From: Fibrobacterota bacterium
Lineage (GTDB): Bacteria; Fibrobacterota; Chitinivibrionia; Chitinivibrionales; Chitinispirillaceae
DNA: 64,000 nt
Direction of reading: 5' to 3'
Assembly (NCBI GenBank): GCA_023436205.1
Contig: JAEZKC010000068.1
Span: forward strand, 1 to 64,000
The position numbers and the translations under genes were made by a program. The notes beneath the pieces were generated by a model. That model was not told the origin of the DNA and made no database searches. It was given only the letters and a program-made list of their open reading frames with translations. Below are positions 17,071 through 25,226 of the stretch, piece after piece (positions within the stretch are counted from its first letter, which is position 1; the number at the start of each line of letters is the position of its first letter).

Positions 17071-18057
17071 ATGCCCCGAATGATGCGGTTAGAAATGCCG
17101 GGTGCATTAGCACACATTATGGCTCATTCCATAGATGGTAAAAATCTGTTTGAGGATGATGAAGACAGAAATGAATTTCTCAGGCGTTTGGCAATAGGCT
17201 TGAGAACCACGGGTTACCAGTGCCTTTCATGGACTCTTATGGATAATCATTATCATCTCTTTGTGCGCACTAATTATCTGCCCATGTGTAAGCTCATGCG
17301 GGCCTTAAACGGCGGTTATGCAAGGTATTACAATACAAAGCATAAGCGAAAAGGGTACCTGTTTCAAGATAGATTCAAATCCATTTTGTGCCAAGAACAG
17401 AACTATGCTGTACAGCTTATAAAGTACATACATTTGAATCCGTTACGGGCTGAAAAAGTGAAATCACTTGAGCAGTTGGCCCATTGGTCCTGGTGTGGTC
17501 ACGGTTATCTTTTAGGAAGAGAAGGGGCCAGAGGTGAAGCTTTTCAGAATCGTGTAGAATGCCTTCGGAGATTTGGTGATGAAGAACAGGTTGCTATTCA
17601 AAATTACTTGACGTTTTTATCTCACGGGTATTCCGTTGACGATCAGAAGAATGCTGGACTGTTGCCTGAAAGCGAAAATATTGAAGTTATTGGGGCTTCC
17701 AAAGGGTGGCCTGCGGTAATCGGAAATCCTGAATTCGTTAAACAAGCGATGGAACAGCACAAAATCCGAGATCATCGATTACATAGAAAATCGGACTACA
17801 ATTATGTTTTGGAAAAAATTGCAGACGAAACCTGCAGAAGGTTCAATATTTCAAGAGAAGAGTTAATGCGTCGGGGGTGGAAGAATAAACGATCCGATGC
17901 CAGAGCGACTTTTTGTTTTCAGGTTCATACGGTAGAACTCCTTCCTCAGACCATTATTGCTGATTTTCTTAAAACTACTGTTTCCCCAATTTCCACATTA
18001 GTTAGGCTTGGAGCGAAGCTGAAAAATGGGGAAATAAAAAATCCTCAAGCAAGCTGA
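17071..18057 (+). CDS. REP-associated tyrosine transposase (Y1/HUH, IS200-like fold)
   Basis: The 328-residue protein starts M-P-R-x-x-R-L-E-M-P-G-A, typical of the family. The HUH metal-binding motif is D-N-H-Y-H-L-F-V (His60, His62). The Y-N/A-x-x-L-I-K-Y-I-H-L-N-P-L-R-A helix holds the candidate catalytic tyrosines (Tyr112 or Tyr119). The C-terminal region (about 245-325) resembles the DnaA C-terminal helix-turn-helix domain carried by many such proteins. These enzymes cut and join single-stranded DNA at REP hairpins and are linked to REP spread. The frame is intact, with all key residues present, so it may be active. It is bracketed by the matching repeats. Confidence 0.92.
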   Translation: MPRMMRLEMPGALAHIMAHSIDGKNLFEDDEDRNEFLRRLAIGLRTTGYQCLSWTLMDNHYHLFVRTNYLPMCKLMRALNGGYARYYNTKHKRKGYLFQDRFKSILCQEQNYAVQLIKYIHLNPLRAEKVKSLEQLAHWSWCGHGYLLGREGARGEAFQNRVECLRRFGDEEQVAIQNYLTFLSHGYSVDDQKNAGLLPESENIEVIGASKGWPAVIGNPEFVKQAMEQHKIRDHRLHRKSDYNYVLEKIADETCRRFNISREELMRRGWKNKRSDARATFCFQVHTVELLPQTIIADFLKTTVSPISTLVRLGAKLKNGEIKNPQAS

Positions 18058-18382
18058 ATGATCAAGTTAGATTTTCTAACGTTCTTCAGAATAAGATCAT
18101 CAATTGTGAAAATGGTGAGTTACATCTTATTGTACCATTTAGCAGGCATTGGGATTGACGCATCAGGAAATGTACCAATTCCATGTCCTCTTTGGAACTT
18201 AATCTCCCGTGATCATCTATGACCCTCTAACTTCTTTATAAAATTTTCTACGGGATGGGTAAATCGAGAGTCCATCCATTATTTGAAAAGAGATTAGTCC
18301 GTCCCGTTTCTTTGTCCCGTAAACCGAAAAAAGTAGTCCGTCCCTGGATTTCCTACTATTTTCCTCTCAGGAGGGTCCAAAA
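18058..18382. other. Non-coding tail of the RAYT element
   Basis: No reading frame of note. The right half carries two inverted REP-like units (18295, 18334) and the Shine-Dalgarno of the next gene. The left half (18058-18290) shows nothing recognisable. Confidence 0.5.
18295..18344 (-). repeat. Two REP-like units in inverted orientation
   Basis: TAGTCCGTCCC occurs at 18295-18305 and again at 18334-18344, a 39-bp spacing. Both are reversed relative to the unit at 16890, so they bracket the transposase. Confidence 0.85.
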
Positions 18383-19288
18383 ATGAAATTCCCCATCTCC
18401 AGTATAATTCCACTAATCTGTCTCCTCTGCAGTTGTACCGAAATCAAAGAGTACATAAATCATCAGCCTGATCTGTCATGTGTGAAATCTGCCGTGCAGG
18501 AATCCATGATCGTTGCCTATGCTGTGGATATGTCCGCGCAGGCACTAGCCGGCAATGCTCCTTCAAATGTAATCTTCCCTGGTAAACCAGATAGTTTTCC
18601 GGCTGCCTCCATGATTACCATTCTGCTCGATGCTCAGCACAGAATCCCCTTTCTTAAAGCACAAAATGGAGCAATACTTGTTTCCGGTTTATGGACTTCT
18701 CCGCGTGATGGGGTAATCTCCATTTTCCTGGTGAACACCAGTTTCTATTCCGGATCCCTTCTGGTACGCAATTTTGGTCTTGTCCCAATAATTGCCGATG
18801 ATTCCGTCTCGACAACTGCGGTTTTCTTTCGTCAGGATATAAACGGAGCAACTGACACAATTGTAAATATTTCCCGCTCTGATCCGTCATTGGCTCCCAA
18901 GACCAGGTGGTTTGGATCAGCGGAATCTTTCGACACATCGCTGGCATTGAGGCAGGAAGTCAGGATTATTTCCATTAATAGGGCTGCATCCTCTACCTAC
19001 TCAGTAATTGGGGCTGGGCAACAGGTTAGTGTGGGGCTGGAGGATGTCGGCTTGACACAATATGTGCTCCTTGACATGAATTTGCAGCCAGGCTTGTGCC
19101 TTCAAAATCCGATCGGCGGTTTCGTCTTGCTCAAGGATATGGGCATTGATGACGGGAAGAGTGTTCCAGTGATAGGTTCTGCACTCCTTCAGTTTACAAA
19201 TACGTGTAACGGCAAGGTTAAATTGACACTTGGTGCCGGAACATATCTGGGTTCCATCGGCAAATCATTTCCTCTGAACCTCTATTGA
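18383..19288 (+). CDS. Putative lipoprotein of unknown function
   Basis: The 301-residue protein has a hydrophobic N-terminus (about 1-17) ending in L-C-S-C, a lipobox with Cys18 as likely lipid anchor. The rest is rich in beta-type patterns with Ser/Val/Ile runs and no known domain. The start is firm: AGGAGGG lies seven bases before the ATG. It follows the right repeats of the RAYT element directly and is convergent with the kinase-like gene at 19384. The function is unknown. Confidence 0.75.
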   Translation: MKFPISSIIPLICLLCSCTEIKEYINHQPDLSCVKSAVQESMIVAYAVDMSAQALAGNAPSNVIFPGKPDSFPAASMITILLDAQHRIPFLKAQNGAILVSGLWTSPRDGVISIFLVNTSFYSGSLLVRNFGLVPIIADDSVSTTAVFFRQDINGATDTIVNISRSDPSLAPKTRWFGSAESFDTSLALRQEVRIISINRAASSTYSVIGAGQQVSVGLEDVGLTQYVLLDMNLQPGLCLQNPIGGFVLLKDMGIDDGKSVPVIGSALLQFTNTCNGKVKLTLGAGTYLGSIGKSFPLNLY

Positions 19289-19383
19289 TTCTTAATTAAT
19301 ACAGGATGGTAATGACATCAGGTCTATAGCATAAGCGGACAATTTGAAAATCTGCCAAGTGCATTGTCTGCAGAAAAAAGTTG

Positions 19384-21687
19384 CTACTCATCTTGAGTGT
19401 CAGAAATGGATTGCTGGGCCTCTTCAAGCTCATCTTCTTCATCGCTTACTGCCGGAAGAAATATACTGAAGGTGCTCCCCTCTCCAGGTCGTGATTCAAC
19501 ACTTATGGTACCCTCGTGTTGATCAATAATTGCATAAGCGGTAGTCAGACCCAACCCGATCCGGTTGATTCTGGTTGTATAGTAAGGGTCGAATATTCGG
19601 TGCAGATTTTCTTCGGAAATGCCTTCCCCCTTATCAATGATCGCTATGCGAACATATTTCCCCTGTGATAAATTGAGAGCAAGATTGTCTTGTGAGTCGA
19701 AATTAGTAGCCTCAATGATTATGGTGCCTCCGGAAGGCATGGCCTGATCAGCATTTTGAATAACATTATTGAGCACCTGATCGATTTGGCCTTTGTCTAT
19801 TTCCACCTCCCAAAGGCCTTCACTGATGCAGAGCTGGTAATCAGATTGCAGGTCCTGCATGTAAAATCCGACAGAGTTCGTGATGAATTCAGAAACAGAA
19901 GTTTTCTCTCTAATGGAGCTGTTGTTTCTGGAAAAGGTGAGCAACTGATTAATCATGCTGTTTGCACGAAAAGCTGCCGTTTCTGCAACGGTGAGCAGCT
20001 TGTTGGATTCCGAGTTGGCATCAAGGCTCATCCGGGCCATGAATATATTAGTGACAATGCTGGAAAGAAGACTGCTGAATTCTTCGGCAATACCGCTGGC
20101 CATTGTGCTCATGGATTCCAGCTTGCGGGCTTTAAAATGTTCATCTTCGATTTTTCGGTGATGCGTAATGTCACGAAAAACCACTACTGTTCCGGAGAAT
20201 GATCCCTGCGAATCCAAAATGGGGGCACTGGTCTCAGCTATGATTCGCTGAGTGCCTTCTGCAGAACGCATGTAGAAGTTCCTTAAAGGTGAGGCTGCCT
20301 GCTCAGTTGTGCAATCGGCAATGGGATCATGAACCGTTTCCTGACCGTTTACAGTTTCAAATACCTTGTAAATGTCTGAAAGATGCCTGCCGAGAGCGTT
20401 TTCCCTTGAAAACCCCAGAACTTTACAGGCTGTATCATTTAATAGAAGTATTTGCCCGGTTTTGTCAGTTGCAATTACTCCATCTCTTATTGACTTTAGG
20501 GTTACAAGCAGTGTCTCTCGTTCTGCCCTGACCTGCTTCTCCGCTTCTGTCTTTTCTCCTATCTCCTTGATAAGTAACTTGTTAAGGTCCTTAAGCTCAG
20601 CCGTCCTTTGCTCTACCCTGAGCTCAAGTTCCTCACGGGCTTTGACCAGTGCTTCTCGAGCCGCCTCCTGCTCTGAAACATCTCTGATGATAAACACAGC
20701 TCCGCGCGTCTTGCTTGCCATATCTTTTAGGAGTGAATTGGAAATGCTTGCGGGGAATGATTCCCTTTTTCCTCTGGGAAGGATTACAGTACCAGATGGC
20801 AATCCCCTCAGATCAAGCTCATTAATATCATTTATAGTATCCAACTCTCCGAAGATAACGCTCAGGTGTCTGCCTTTTAAATCTGTACTGCTCTTATGCA
20901 GAATTCGTTTGAGTGCAGGATTAAATATTTCAATTTGCAAACGGGCATTGATGACCAAAAGTCCTTCTGACATGGTGTCGATAATGGTATCTGCCGCAAG
21001 CGCTGTACTTACACTGAATAAATCATGTTTTCTTACCGCATAACCGATAATTGAAGCCATGAGGGCAAAAGAGGAAAAGGTAAGCTCGGGTGTATTGATT
21101 GAGAGAATGGGCAGAAGCCAGTCGCACACAAAACCTACAAGAATGGGAATGGACATGGCCAGAAGAATGAATTTGTTTTGAACTCTGACATGGGGATCCT
21201 GGTTCTGATTCTGATAACGAATCAGAAGAATGAGGCAGAGTATGCCCATAACTGACGCATAGGTACTTAATGTCTCATAAACCCAGATATTTGAGACACT
21301 GTAAGTCCATCCCCATGTGGCCAATTGGGGTTCCACGCTGAAAAAAAATCTGTCCAGAACATGGATTCCCAGAGCTGAAAGATATACCGGCACCAGGATT
21401 CTGCGGACAACTCTGCCCAGGGCTTTAGTATAAATCAGGACAAAATGAAGCAGCAGAGCCAGTGAAATGGGCCAGAGTTGCTGAAAATTAAGCCAAAACA
21501 GAGCTCTTTGAGCAGTTTCTGCCTGTCTGAACATAAATTCGGCAAAACAGACAATCGCAAGCGTGAGGCAGAAAAGAGAAAAAACAATATTCTGTCTGCT
21601 GCGGCTGTTGCGGAAAAACACATAAGCTGAAAGGTGCAGACATACAAAGAAGGAAATCAGGGATAATGTTGTGTAGATGTGAATCAT
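19384..21687 (-). CDS. Membrane PAS sensor histidine-kinase-like protein lacking the phosphoacceptor His
   Basis: The 767-residue protein has seven predicted membrane helices (about 1-225, the 7TM sensor type), a PAS domain (about 235-340), a coiled coil (about 345-390), a second PAS (about 392-510), a dimerisation/H-box region (about 520-590) and an ATPase domain (about 625-745). The ATPase keeps the N box (N-V-I-Q-N-A-D-Q-A), G1 (D-K-G-E-G-I), F box (F-D-P-Y-Y-T-T-R) and G2 (G-L-G-L-T-T-A-Y). The H-box normally reads G-I-A-H-D-F-N-N; here it is G-I-A-E-E-F-S-S, with Glu535 (codon GAA at 20083-20085) in place of His. No receiver domain and no response regulator gene lie nearby. It may work as a non-phosphorylating sensor or partner of another kinase. 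Confidence 0.88.
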   Translation of the reverse strand: MIHIYTTLSLISFFVCLHLSAYVFFRNSRSRQNIVFSLFCLTLAIVCFAEFMFRQAETAQRALFWLNFQQLWPISLALLLHFVLIYTKALGRVVRRILVPVYLSALGIHVLDRFFFSVEPQLATWGWTYSVSNIWVYETLSTYASVMGILCLILLIRYQNQNQDPHVRVQNKFILLAMSIPILVGFVCDWLLPILSINTPELTFSSFALMASIIGYAVRKHDLFSVSTALAADTIIDTMSEGLLVINARLQIEIFNPALKRILHKSSTDLKGRHLSVIFGELDTINDINELDLRGLPSGTVILPRGKRESFPASISNSLLKDMASKTRGAVFIIRDVSEQEAAREALVKAREELELRVEQRTAELKDLNKLLIKEIGEKTEAEKQVRAERETLLVTLKSIRDGVIATDKTGQILLLNDTACKVLGFSRENALGRHLSDIYKVFETVNGQETVHDPIADCTTEQAASPLRNFYMRSAEGTQRIIAETSAPILDSQGSFSGTVVVFRDITHHRKIEDEHFKARKLESMSTMASGIAEEFSSLLSSIVTNIFMARMSLDANSESNKLLTVAETAAFRANSMINQLLTFSRNNSSIREKTSVSEFITNSVGFYMQDLQSDYQLCISEGLWEVEIDKGQIDQVLNNVIQNADQAMPSGGTIIIEATNFDSQDNLALNLSQGKYVRIAIIDKGEGISEENLHRIFDPYYTTRINRIGLGLTTAYAIIDQHEGTISVESRPGEGSTFSIFLPAVSDEEDELEEAQQSISDTQDE

Positions 21688-21903
21688 AGTTTGAATGCCG
21701 CGAATGGCAGAGCGCAGTGAACTTTCCCGTGTTTGGTTGCTACATTTATAAAAAACGTTCTAAACTGAATAATCATACCATTCATACCATCAGATTTGCA
21801 AGTATCATGGTCAACCCGGTAAAACATATTTTGCCCCTCTTCAGAATCTGGAGTTATATTTCTTGTTTTGTCCGATTACTCGATTTTACCTCATGGACCG
21901 CTC

Positions 21904-22626
21904 ATGAACAGTTCTAAAGTACTAATAATTGTCCCCACCTATAATGAACGTGAAAACATTGTACTTCTCATTCCAGAAATAAAGAAGACTCTTCCAGATG
22001 CTCATATTCTGGTGGTGGATGATTCTTCTCCGGATGGAACAAGTGATGCCGTCAAGCAGCTTGCCCAAAACGTGAATGGTGTTTTTGTGCTTGACAGGAA
22101 AAGTAAAGACGGGCTGGGTAAAGCGTACATCAGCGGATTCAAATGGGCTCTGGAGCGGGATTATGAGTTTATTTTCGAGATGGATGCCGATTTCTCTCAC
22201 AACCCGCAGTATTTGCCTCTTTTCCTGGAGAATGCGGCTGTAAGTGATCTGGTTATTGGTTCCCGATACATTTGTGGTGTCAATGTGGTGAATTGGCCAA
22301 TGTCCCGTCTTCTGCTCAGCTATTTTGCCAATCAGTTTGCCAGATTCGTTACAGGCCTTCCAATAACCGACAGTACCGGGGGGTATAAGTGCTTCAGAAG
22401 ACAATTACTGCAGTCTATTAATCTTGACAAAATTGCTTCCTCCGGCTACTCTTTTCAGATCGAGTTGAATTTTTTAGCCTGGAAAAAAGGTTTTAAGCTT
22501 AAGGAAATCCCTATCCTCTTTATGGATCGACAGCGCGGGGAATCAAAAATGTCCACCAAGATCATTAGAGAGGCCTTGTTCCTTATTTGGAAGTTGAGAG
22601 TATCCTCTCTGTTCAGGAAGTGGTAG
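21904..22626 (+). CDS. Polyprenol-phosphate mannosyltransferase-like glycosyltransferase (GT2)
   Basis: The 240-residue protein matches dolichol/polyprenol-phosphate mannose synthases: I-I-V-P-T-Y-N-E-R-E-N-I near residue 6, V-V-D-D-S-S-P-D-G-T near 34, the metal site E-M-D-A-D-F-S-H-N-P near 92, and D-S-T-G-G-Y-K-C-F-R near 154. It lacks C-terminal membrane helices, so it is the soluble short type. It should transfer a hexose from a nucleotide sugar to a lipid phosphate at the inner membrane. The start at 21904 gives the standard N-terminus; the Shine-Dalgarno is weak. The next glycosyltransferase follows within a few bases. Confidence 0.87.
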   Translation: MNSSKVLIIVPTYNERENIVLLIPEIKKTLPDAHILVVDDSSPDGTSDAVKQLAQNVNGVFVLDRKSKDGLGKAYISGFKWALERDYEFIFEMDADFSHNPQYLPLFLENAAVSDLVIGSRYICGVNVVNWPMSRLLLSYFANQFARFVTGLPITDSTGGYKCFRRQLLQSINLDKIASSGYSFQIELNFLAWKKGFKLKEIPILFMDRQRGESKMSTKIIREALFLIWKLRVSSLFRKW

Positions 22627-22628
22627 TT

Positions 22629-24254
22629 TTGAGCGAGACACAGAAACTTATTTCGATTGTAATAGTGAACTATAAGGTGCCTTATTGTCTTCAGGAGGCG
22701 TTAAGATCTCTTCGTCAGGCAAATCTTTATAGTGACTGTGAAGTCATCGTTGTGGATAATGCTTCAGGGGATAATTCTCAGGATTTGATCACCTCCGAAT
22801 TTCCCGAAGTGCAGTGGATTCAGCTTAAGAGCAATATCGGCTTTGGCAAGGCGTGCAACGTGGGTGTCCGCCAGGCCAATGGGAAATACCTTCTTTTTCT
22901 CAATCCTGACACGGTGGTTTCAGCAACTTCACTGAGTAACGCTGTGGAGTTTATGGACAATCACCCGGAAGTGGGACTTCTGGGGCCCAAAATTTTGAAT
23001 CCGGATGGCACTCTTCAGCTAAGTTGCCGTCGTTCCTTCCCCACTCCTTCTGTTGCCTTTTACTACTTTGCGGGATTAAGCCGTCTTTTCCCAAGAAGCC
23101 GTCGTTTCGGGCGTTATAACCTAACCTTTATGGATGAAAATGAAACGGCTCAGGTTGATGCCATTTCCGGTTCTTTCATGTTCATGAAAGTGGAGCTTTT
23201 CAGAAAAATTGGTGGTTTCGATGAGCGGTTTTTCATGTACGGGGAGGATATTGATCTTTGTTTCAGAATTCGTCAGCATGGATTTCAAGTTTGGTATAAC
23301 CCTCAGATTCAGATCATACACATAAAAGGTAAAAGCTCCTCTAAACGTCAGATTCGCTCAAGAATTTCCTTTTATGAAGCGATGATAATTTTTACAAAGA
23401 AATATCAGTCTGTTCAAGGTGGAGGGTTTTTTCCGAGCTGGTTTGTTTCATTTGGCATTCTGCTCCAGGCTAGTCTCAATATAGGAGCTACCCTGCTGCG
23501 TTCAGCTACCGCCTGCCTGATAGACCTTTTTCTCCTCAATGCGACACTCTGGGCATCCTTGACCATACGTTTCGGTTTGAGTAATTTGAGTTCTCCCTAC
23601 CTGAGCGGACCCGCTAAACCTCTTTTGGAAATGCATGCCTTACTTTCAGGGGTTTTCATTTTCATGTTTTTCTATAACGGGGTTTATTCCATTAAGACCT
23701 ATTCGCGTAAAATAGCTCTGCTTTCTGGTTTCTTAAGTTCTGCGCTTTTCATGTCGGGAGTCTATTTTCTGGCACCATTTTCACGAATAGCTTTCGCCCT
23801 GTCCTCCGTTTCCGCAACGCTGCTTTTAGTGGGGTGGCGCGAAGTACTTCCTCGTATGGCCCGGGAAATCAAAGACTTAATATTCGCTCCCGAAAGACTT
23901 CTTATAATCGGTTGTGGACCTGTGGCTAACCAGCTGATTCGAAATATCGAAAGCAGTCATAATGCGATCATCGTGGGTGTGCTCAAACAACCAGGGGTCG
24001 ATGTTGACGGGCAAGTAGAGGGGTATCCGGTACTGGGTGATATCGATGATCTGAAAAAGGTACTGGATTGCAACAAGGTCGATGCGCTGCTTATCGCCAC
24101 AAGCCAGCCGTGGTATTCAAGAATAATAGAGGTTTTGGCCTCCCCCGAAAACCGGCATTTAGAAATTCGCTGGGTTCCTCAGGATTTCATCGTCAGTGAT
24201 ACTACTCAAAGCTCCGATAAAAAGGTGCCCGTGCACAATTTTTCCATGTTTTAA
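22629..24254 (+). CDS. GT2 glycosyltransferase fused to the membrane/CoA-binding half of a sugar phosphotransferase
   Basis: The 541-residue protein has two parts. Residues about 8-240 are a rhamnosyltransferase-like GT2 domain (S-I-V-I-V-N-Y-K; V-D-N-A-S-G-D-N; L-N-P-D-T; G-S-F-M-F-M; G-E-D-I-D-L-C). Four or so membrane helices (about 265-410) follow. The end is a Rossmann-like domain (L-L-I-I-G-C-G-P-V-A near 420) of the CoA_binding_3 type that precedes the catalytic part in WcaJ/WbaP-type enzymes. It stops where that catalytic part would begin. TTG at 22629 is taken as start because AGGAAG precedes it by eight bases; GTG 22620 is possible. Probably cotranscribed with the gene before it. 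Confidence 0.8.
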   Translation: MSETQKLISIVIVNYKVPYCLQEALRSLRQANLYSDCEVIVVDNASGDNSQDLITSEFPEVQWIQLKSNIGFGKACNVGVRQANGKYLLFLNPDTVVSATSLSNAVEFMDNHPEVGLLGPKILNPDGTLQLSCRRSFPTPSVAFYYFAGLSRLFPRSRRFGRYNLTFMDENETAQVDAISGSFMFMKVELFRKIGGFDERFFMYGEDIDLCFRIRQHGFQVWYNPQIQIIHIKGKSSSKRQIRSRISFYEAMIIFTKKYQSVQGGGFFPSWFVSFGILLQASLNIGATLLRSATACLIDLFLLNATLWASLTIRFGLSNLSSPYLSGPAKPLLEMHALLSGVFIFMFFYNGVYSIKTYSRKIALLSGFLSSALFMSGVYFLAPFSRIAFALSSVSATLLLVGWREVLPRMAREIKDLIFAPERLLIIGCGPVANQLIRNIESSHNAIIVGVLKQPGVDVDGQVEGYPVLGDIDDLKKVLDCNKVDALLIATSQPWYSRIIEVLASPENRHLEIRWVPQDFIVSDTTQSSDKKVPVHNFSMF

Positions 24255-24344
24255 ATTACCTTACACCTCCTGAATCGTCCGGAGAATTAATCCGTCTAAA
24301 GTGTTGATTTTGTTATGGTTGTGAGGTACTCGGTTCTGTTGAAA

Positions 24345-25103
24345 TCAAGCTATAGTCTGCTGGTTCACCTTGCCTTTGAGATTCATACTATGAGCGGGAA
24401 CACAATTGGCCGGGTCGGGAATCTGCTCTGTGCAAAATGCCGGTAATTCCGCAGCCCATTTTTCGAGAAAACGTTGCCCGTACATCTGCCAGTTTTTATC
24501 GTAAGTGCCTGTAGAACGGTGCTTTACCACAACATCACCCGTCACGATGATTCTCCATTCATGTCTGGCCTGCATACAAAAATCCAAGTCGTGGAAATAA
24601 AAGGAGTCGAAGGTTTGTTCATCAAATCCAAACTGGCTTAAAAGTGTCCTTCTTACCGCAAAAAAGAACCCGTTCACCGCAACCACTTCAGCTGTCTCTT
24701 TTTGAGGAGAAAACATGGTGGCGAAGAAATCACCATTCTGGAGGTCATGGATTATTCTTCCCTTGATGAAAGGACGTCCTGCAGCAGTAAGAGAACAGTT
24801 GTTGGGAAAAAGATACTGACTTCCAGCTACACCGATAACTCCCAGATAGGGGTCGGCTGCAAAAAGGGACTCCAGCACCGGTCCCCAATTTTGATTCATA
24901 AAAAAAGCATCATCATGCATGAAAACCAGAATATCGCCTCTGGAACGACTTGCTCCGAAGTTATATACGGAAGCTAATCCGTTGGCGCCTGAGGAGTTAC
25001 TGATCATTAACAGTTCAAGTGGACTTCCAATCGTTTTCCTGATGTTGCGTTCTAGTGTTGATTGAGGGACGGGATTCCTGGCAGAGATGATAACGCTAAT
25101 CAT
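24345..25103 (-). CDS. Glycosyltransferase family 2-like protein
   Basis: The 252-residue protein begins M-I-S-V-I-I-S-A-R-N-P and has the GT2 acceptor features N-F-G-A-S-R-S-R-G-D-I-L-V-F-M-H-D-D (about 60-80) and a later Y-F-H-D-L-D-F-C motif near 180. The H-D-D/D-L-D-F pattern is that of the GT2-like families acting on cell-surface glycans. ATG 25103 is chosen over a longer frame because AAGGAAG lies seven bases upstream. It is convergent with the GT2 fusion gene and lies 123 bp after dinB, so it may have its own promoter. The sugar is unknown. Confidence 0.8.
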   Translation of the reverse strand: MISVIISARNPVPQSTLERNIRKTIGSPLELLMISNSSGANGLASVYNFGASRSRGDILVFMHDDAFFMNQNWGPVLESLFAADPYLGVIGVAGSQYLFPNNCSLTAAGRPFIKGRIIHDLQNGDFFATMFSPQKETAEVVAVNGFFFAVRRTLLSQFGFDEQTFDSFYFHDLDFCMQARHEWRIIVTGDVVVKHRSTGTYDKNWQMYGQRFLEKWAAELPAFCTEQIPDPANCVPAHSMNLKGKVNQQTIA

Positions 25104-25226
25104 AATCACTTCCTTCGCACGCTTGCAGCTATGCAGAAAATTTCCGGGTTGCGCACCAGACATAATTGCTGCGCAGTATTCCAAAATATAACGGGATTTC
25201 AAAAAGAGCCAGTAGGTAATTTTTGA

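Larger units (their letters stand above)
16890..18344 (+). mobile_element. RAYT element: Y1 transposase gene bracketed by REP-like repeats
   Basis: A perfect GGGGACGGACTA lies at 16890-16901, 170 bp before the transposase ATG. Inverted copies (TAGTCCGTCCC) lie at 18295-18305 and 18334-18344, downstream of its stop. REP-associated tyrosine transposases are known to sit between REP copies of the family they act on, which is the pattern here. Whether the unit moves as a whole is unknown. The borders given are the outer repeats. Confidence 0.75.

Noticed and set aside
20372..21043. A 223-codon plus-strand frame opposite the sensor kinase gene
   Set aside because: It is antisense to conserved PAS and coiled-coil sequence, with Ser/Leu-rich composition typical of an antisense shadow.
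24280..24300. AATTAATCCGTCTAAAG as a further inverted REP-like unit
   Set aside because: Only six to seven bases of the head match and no palindrome follows.
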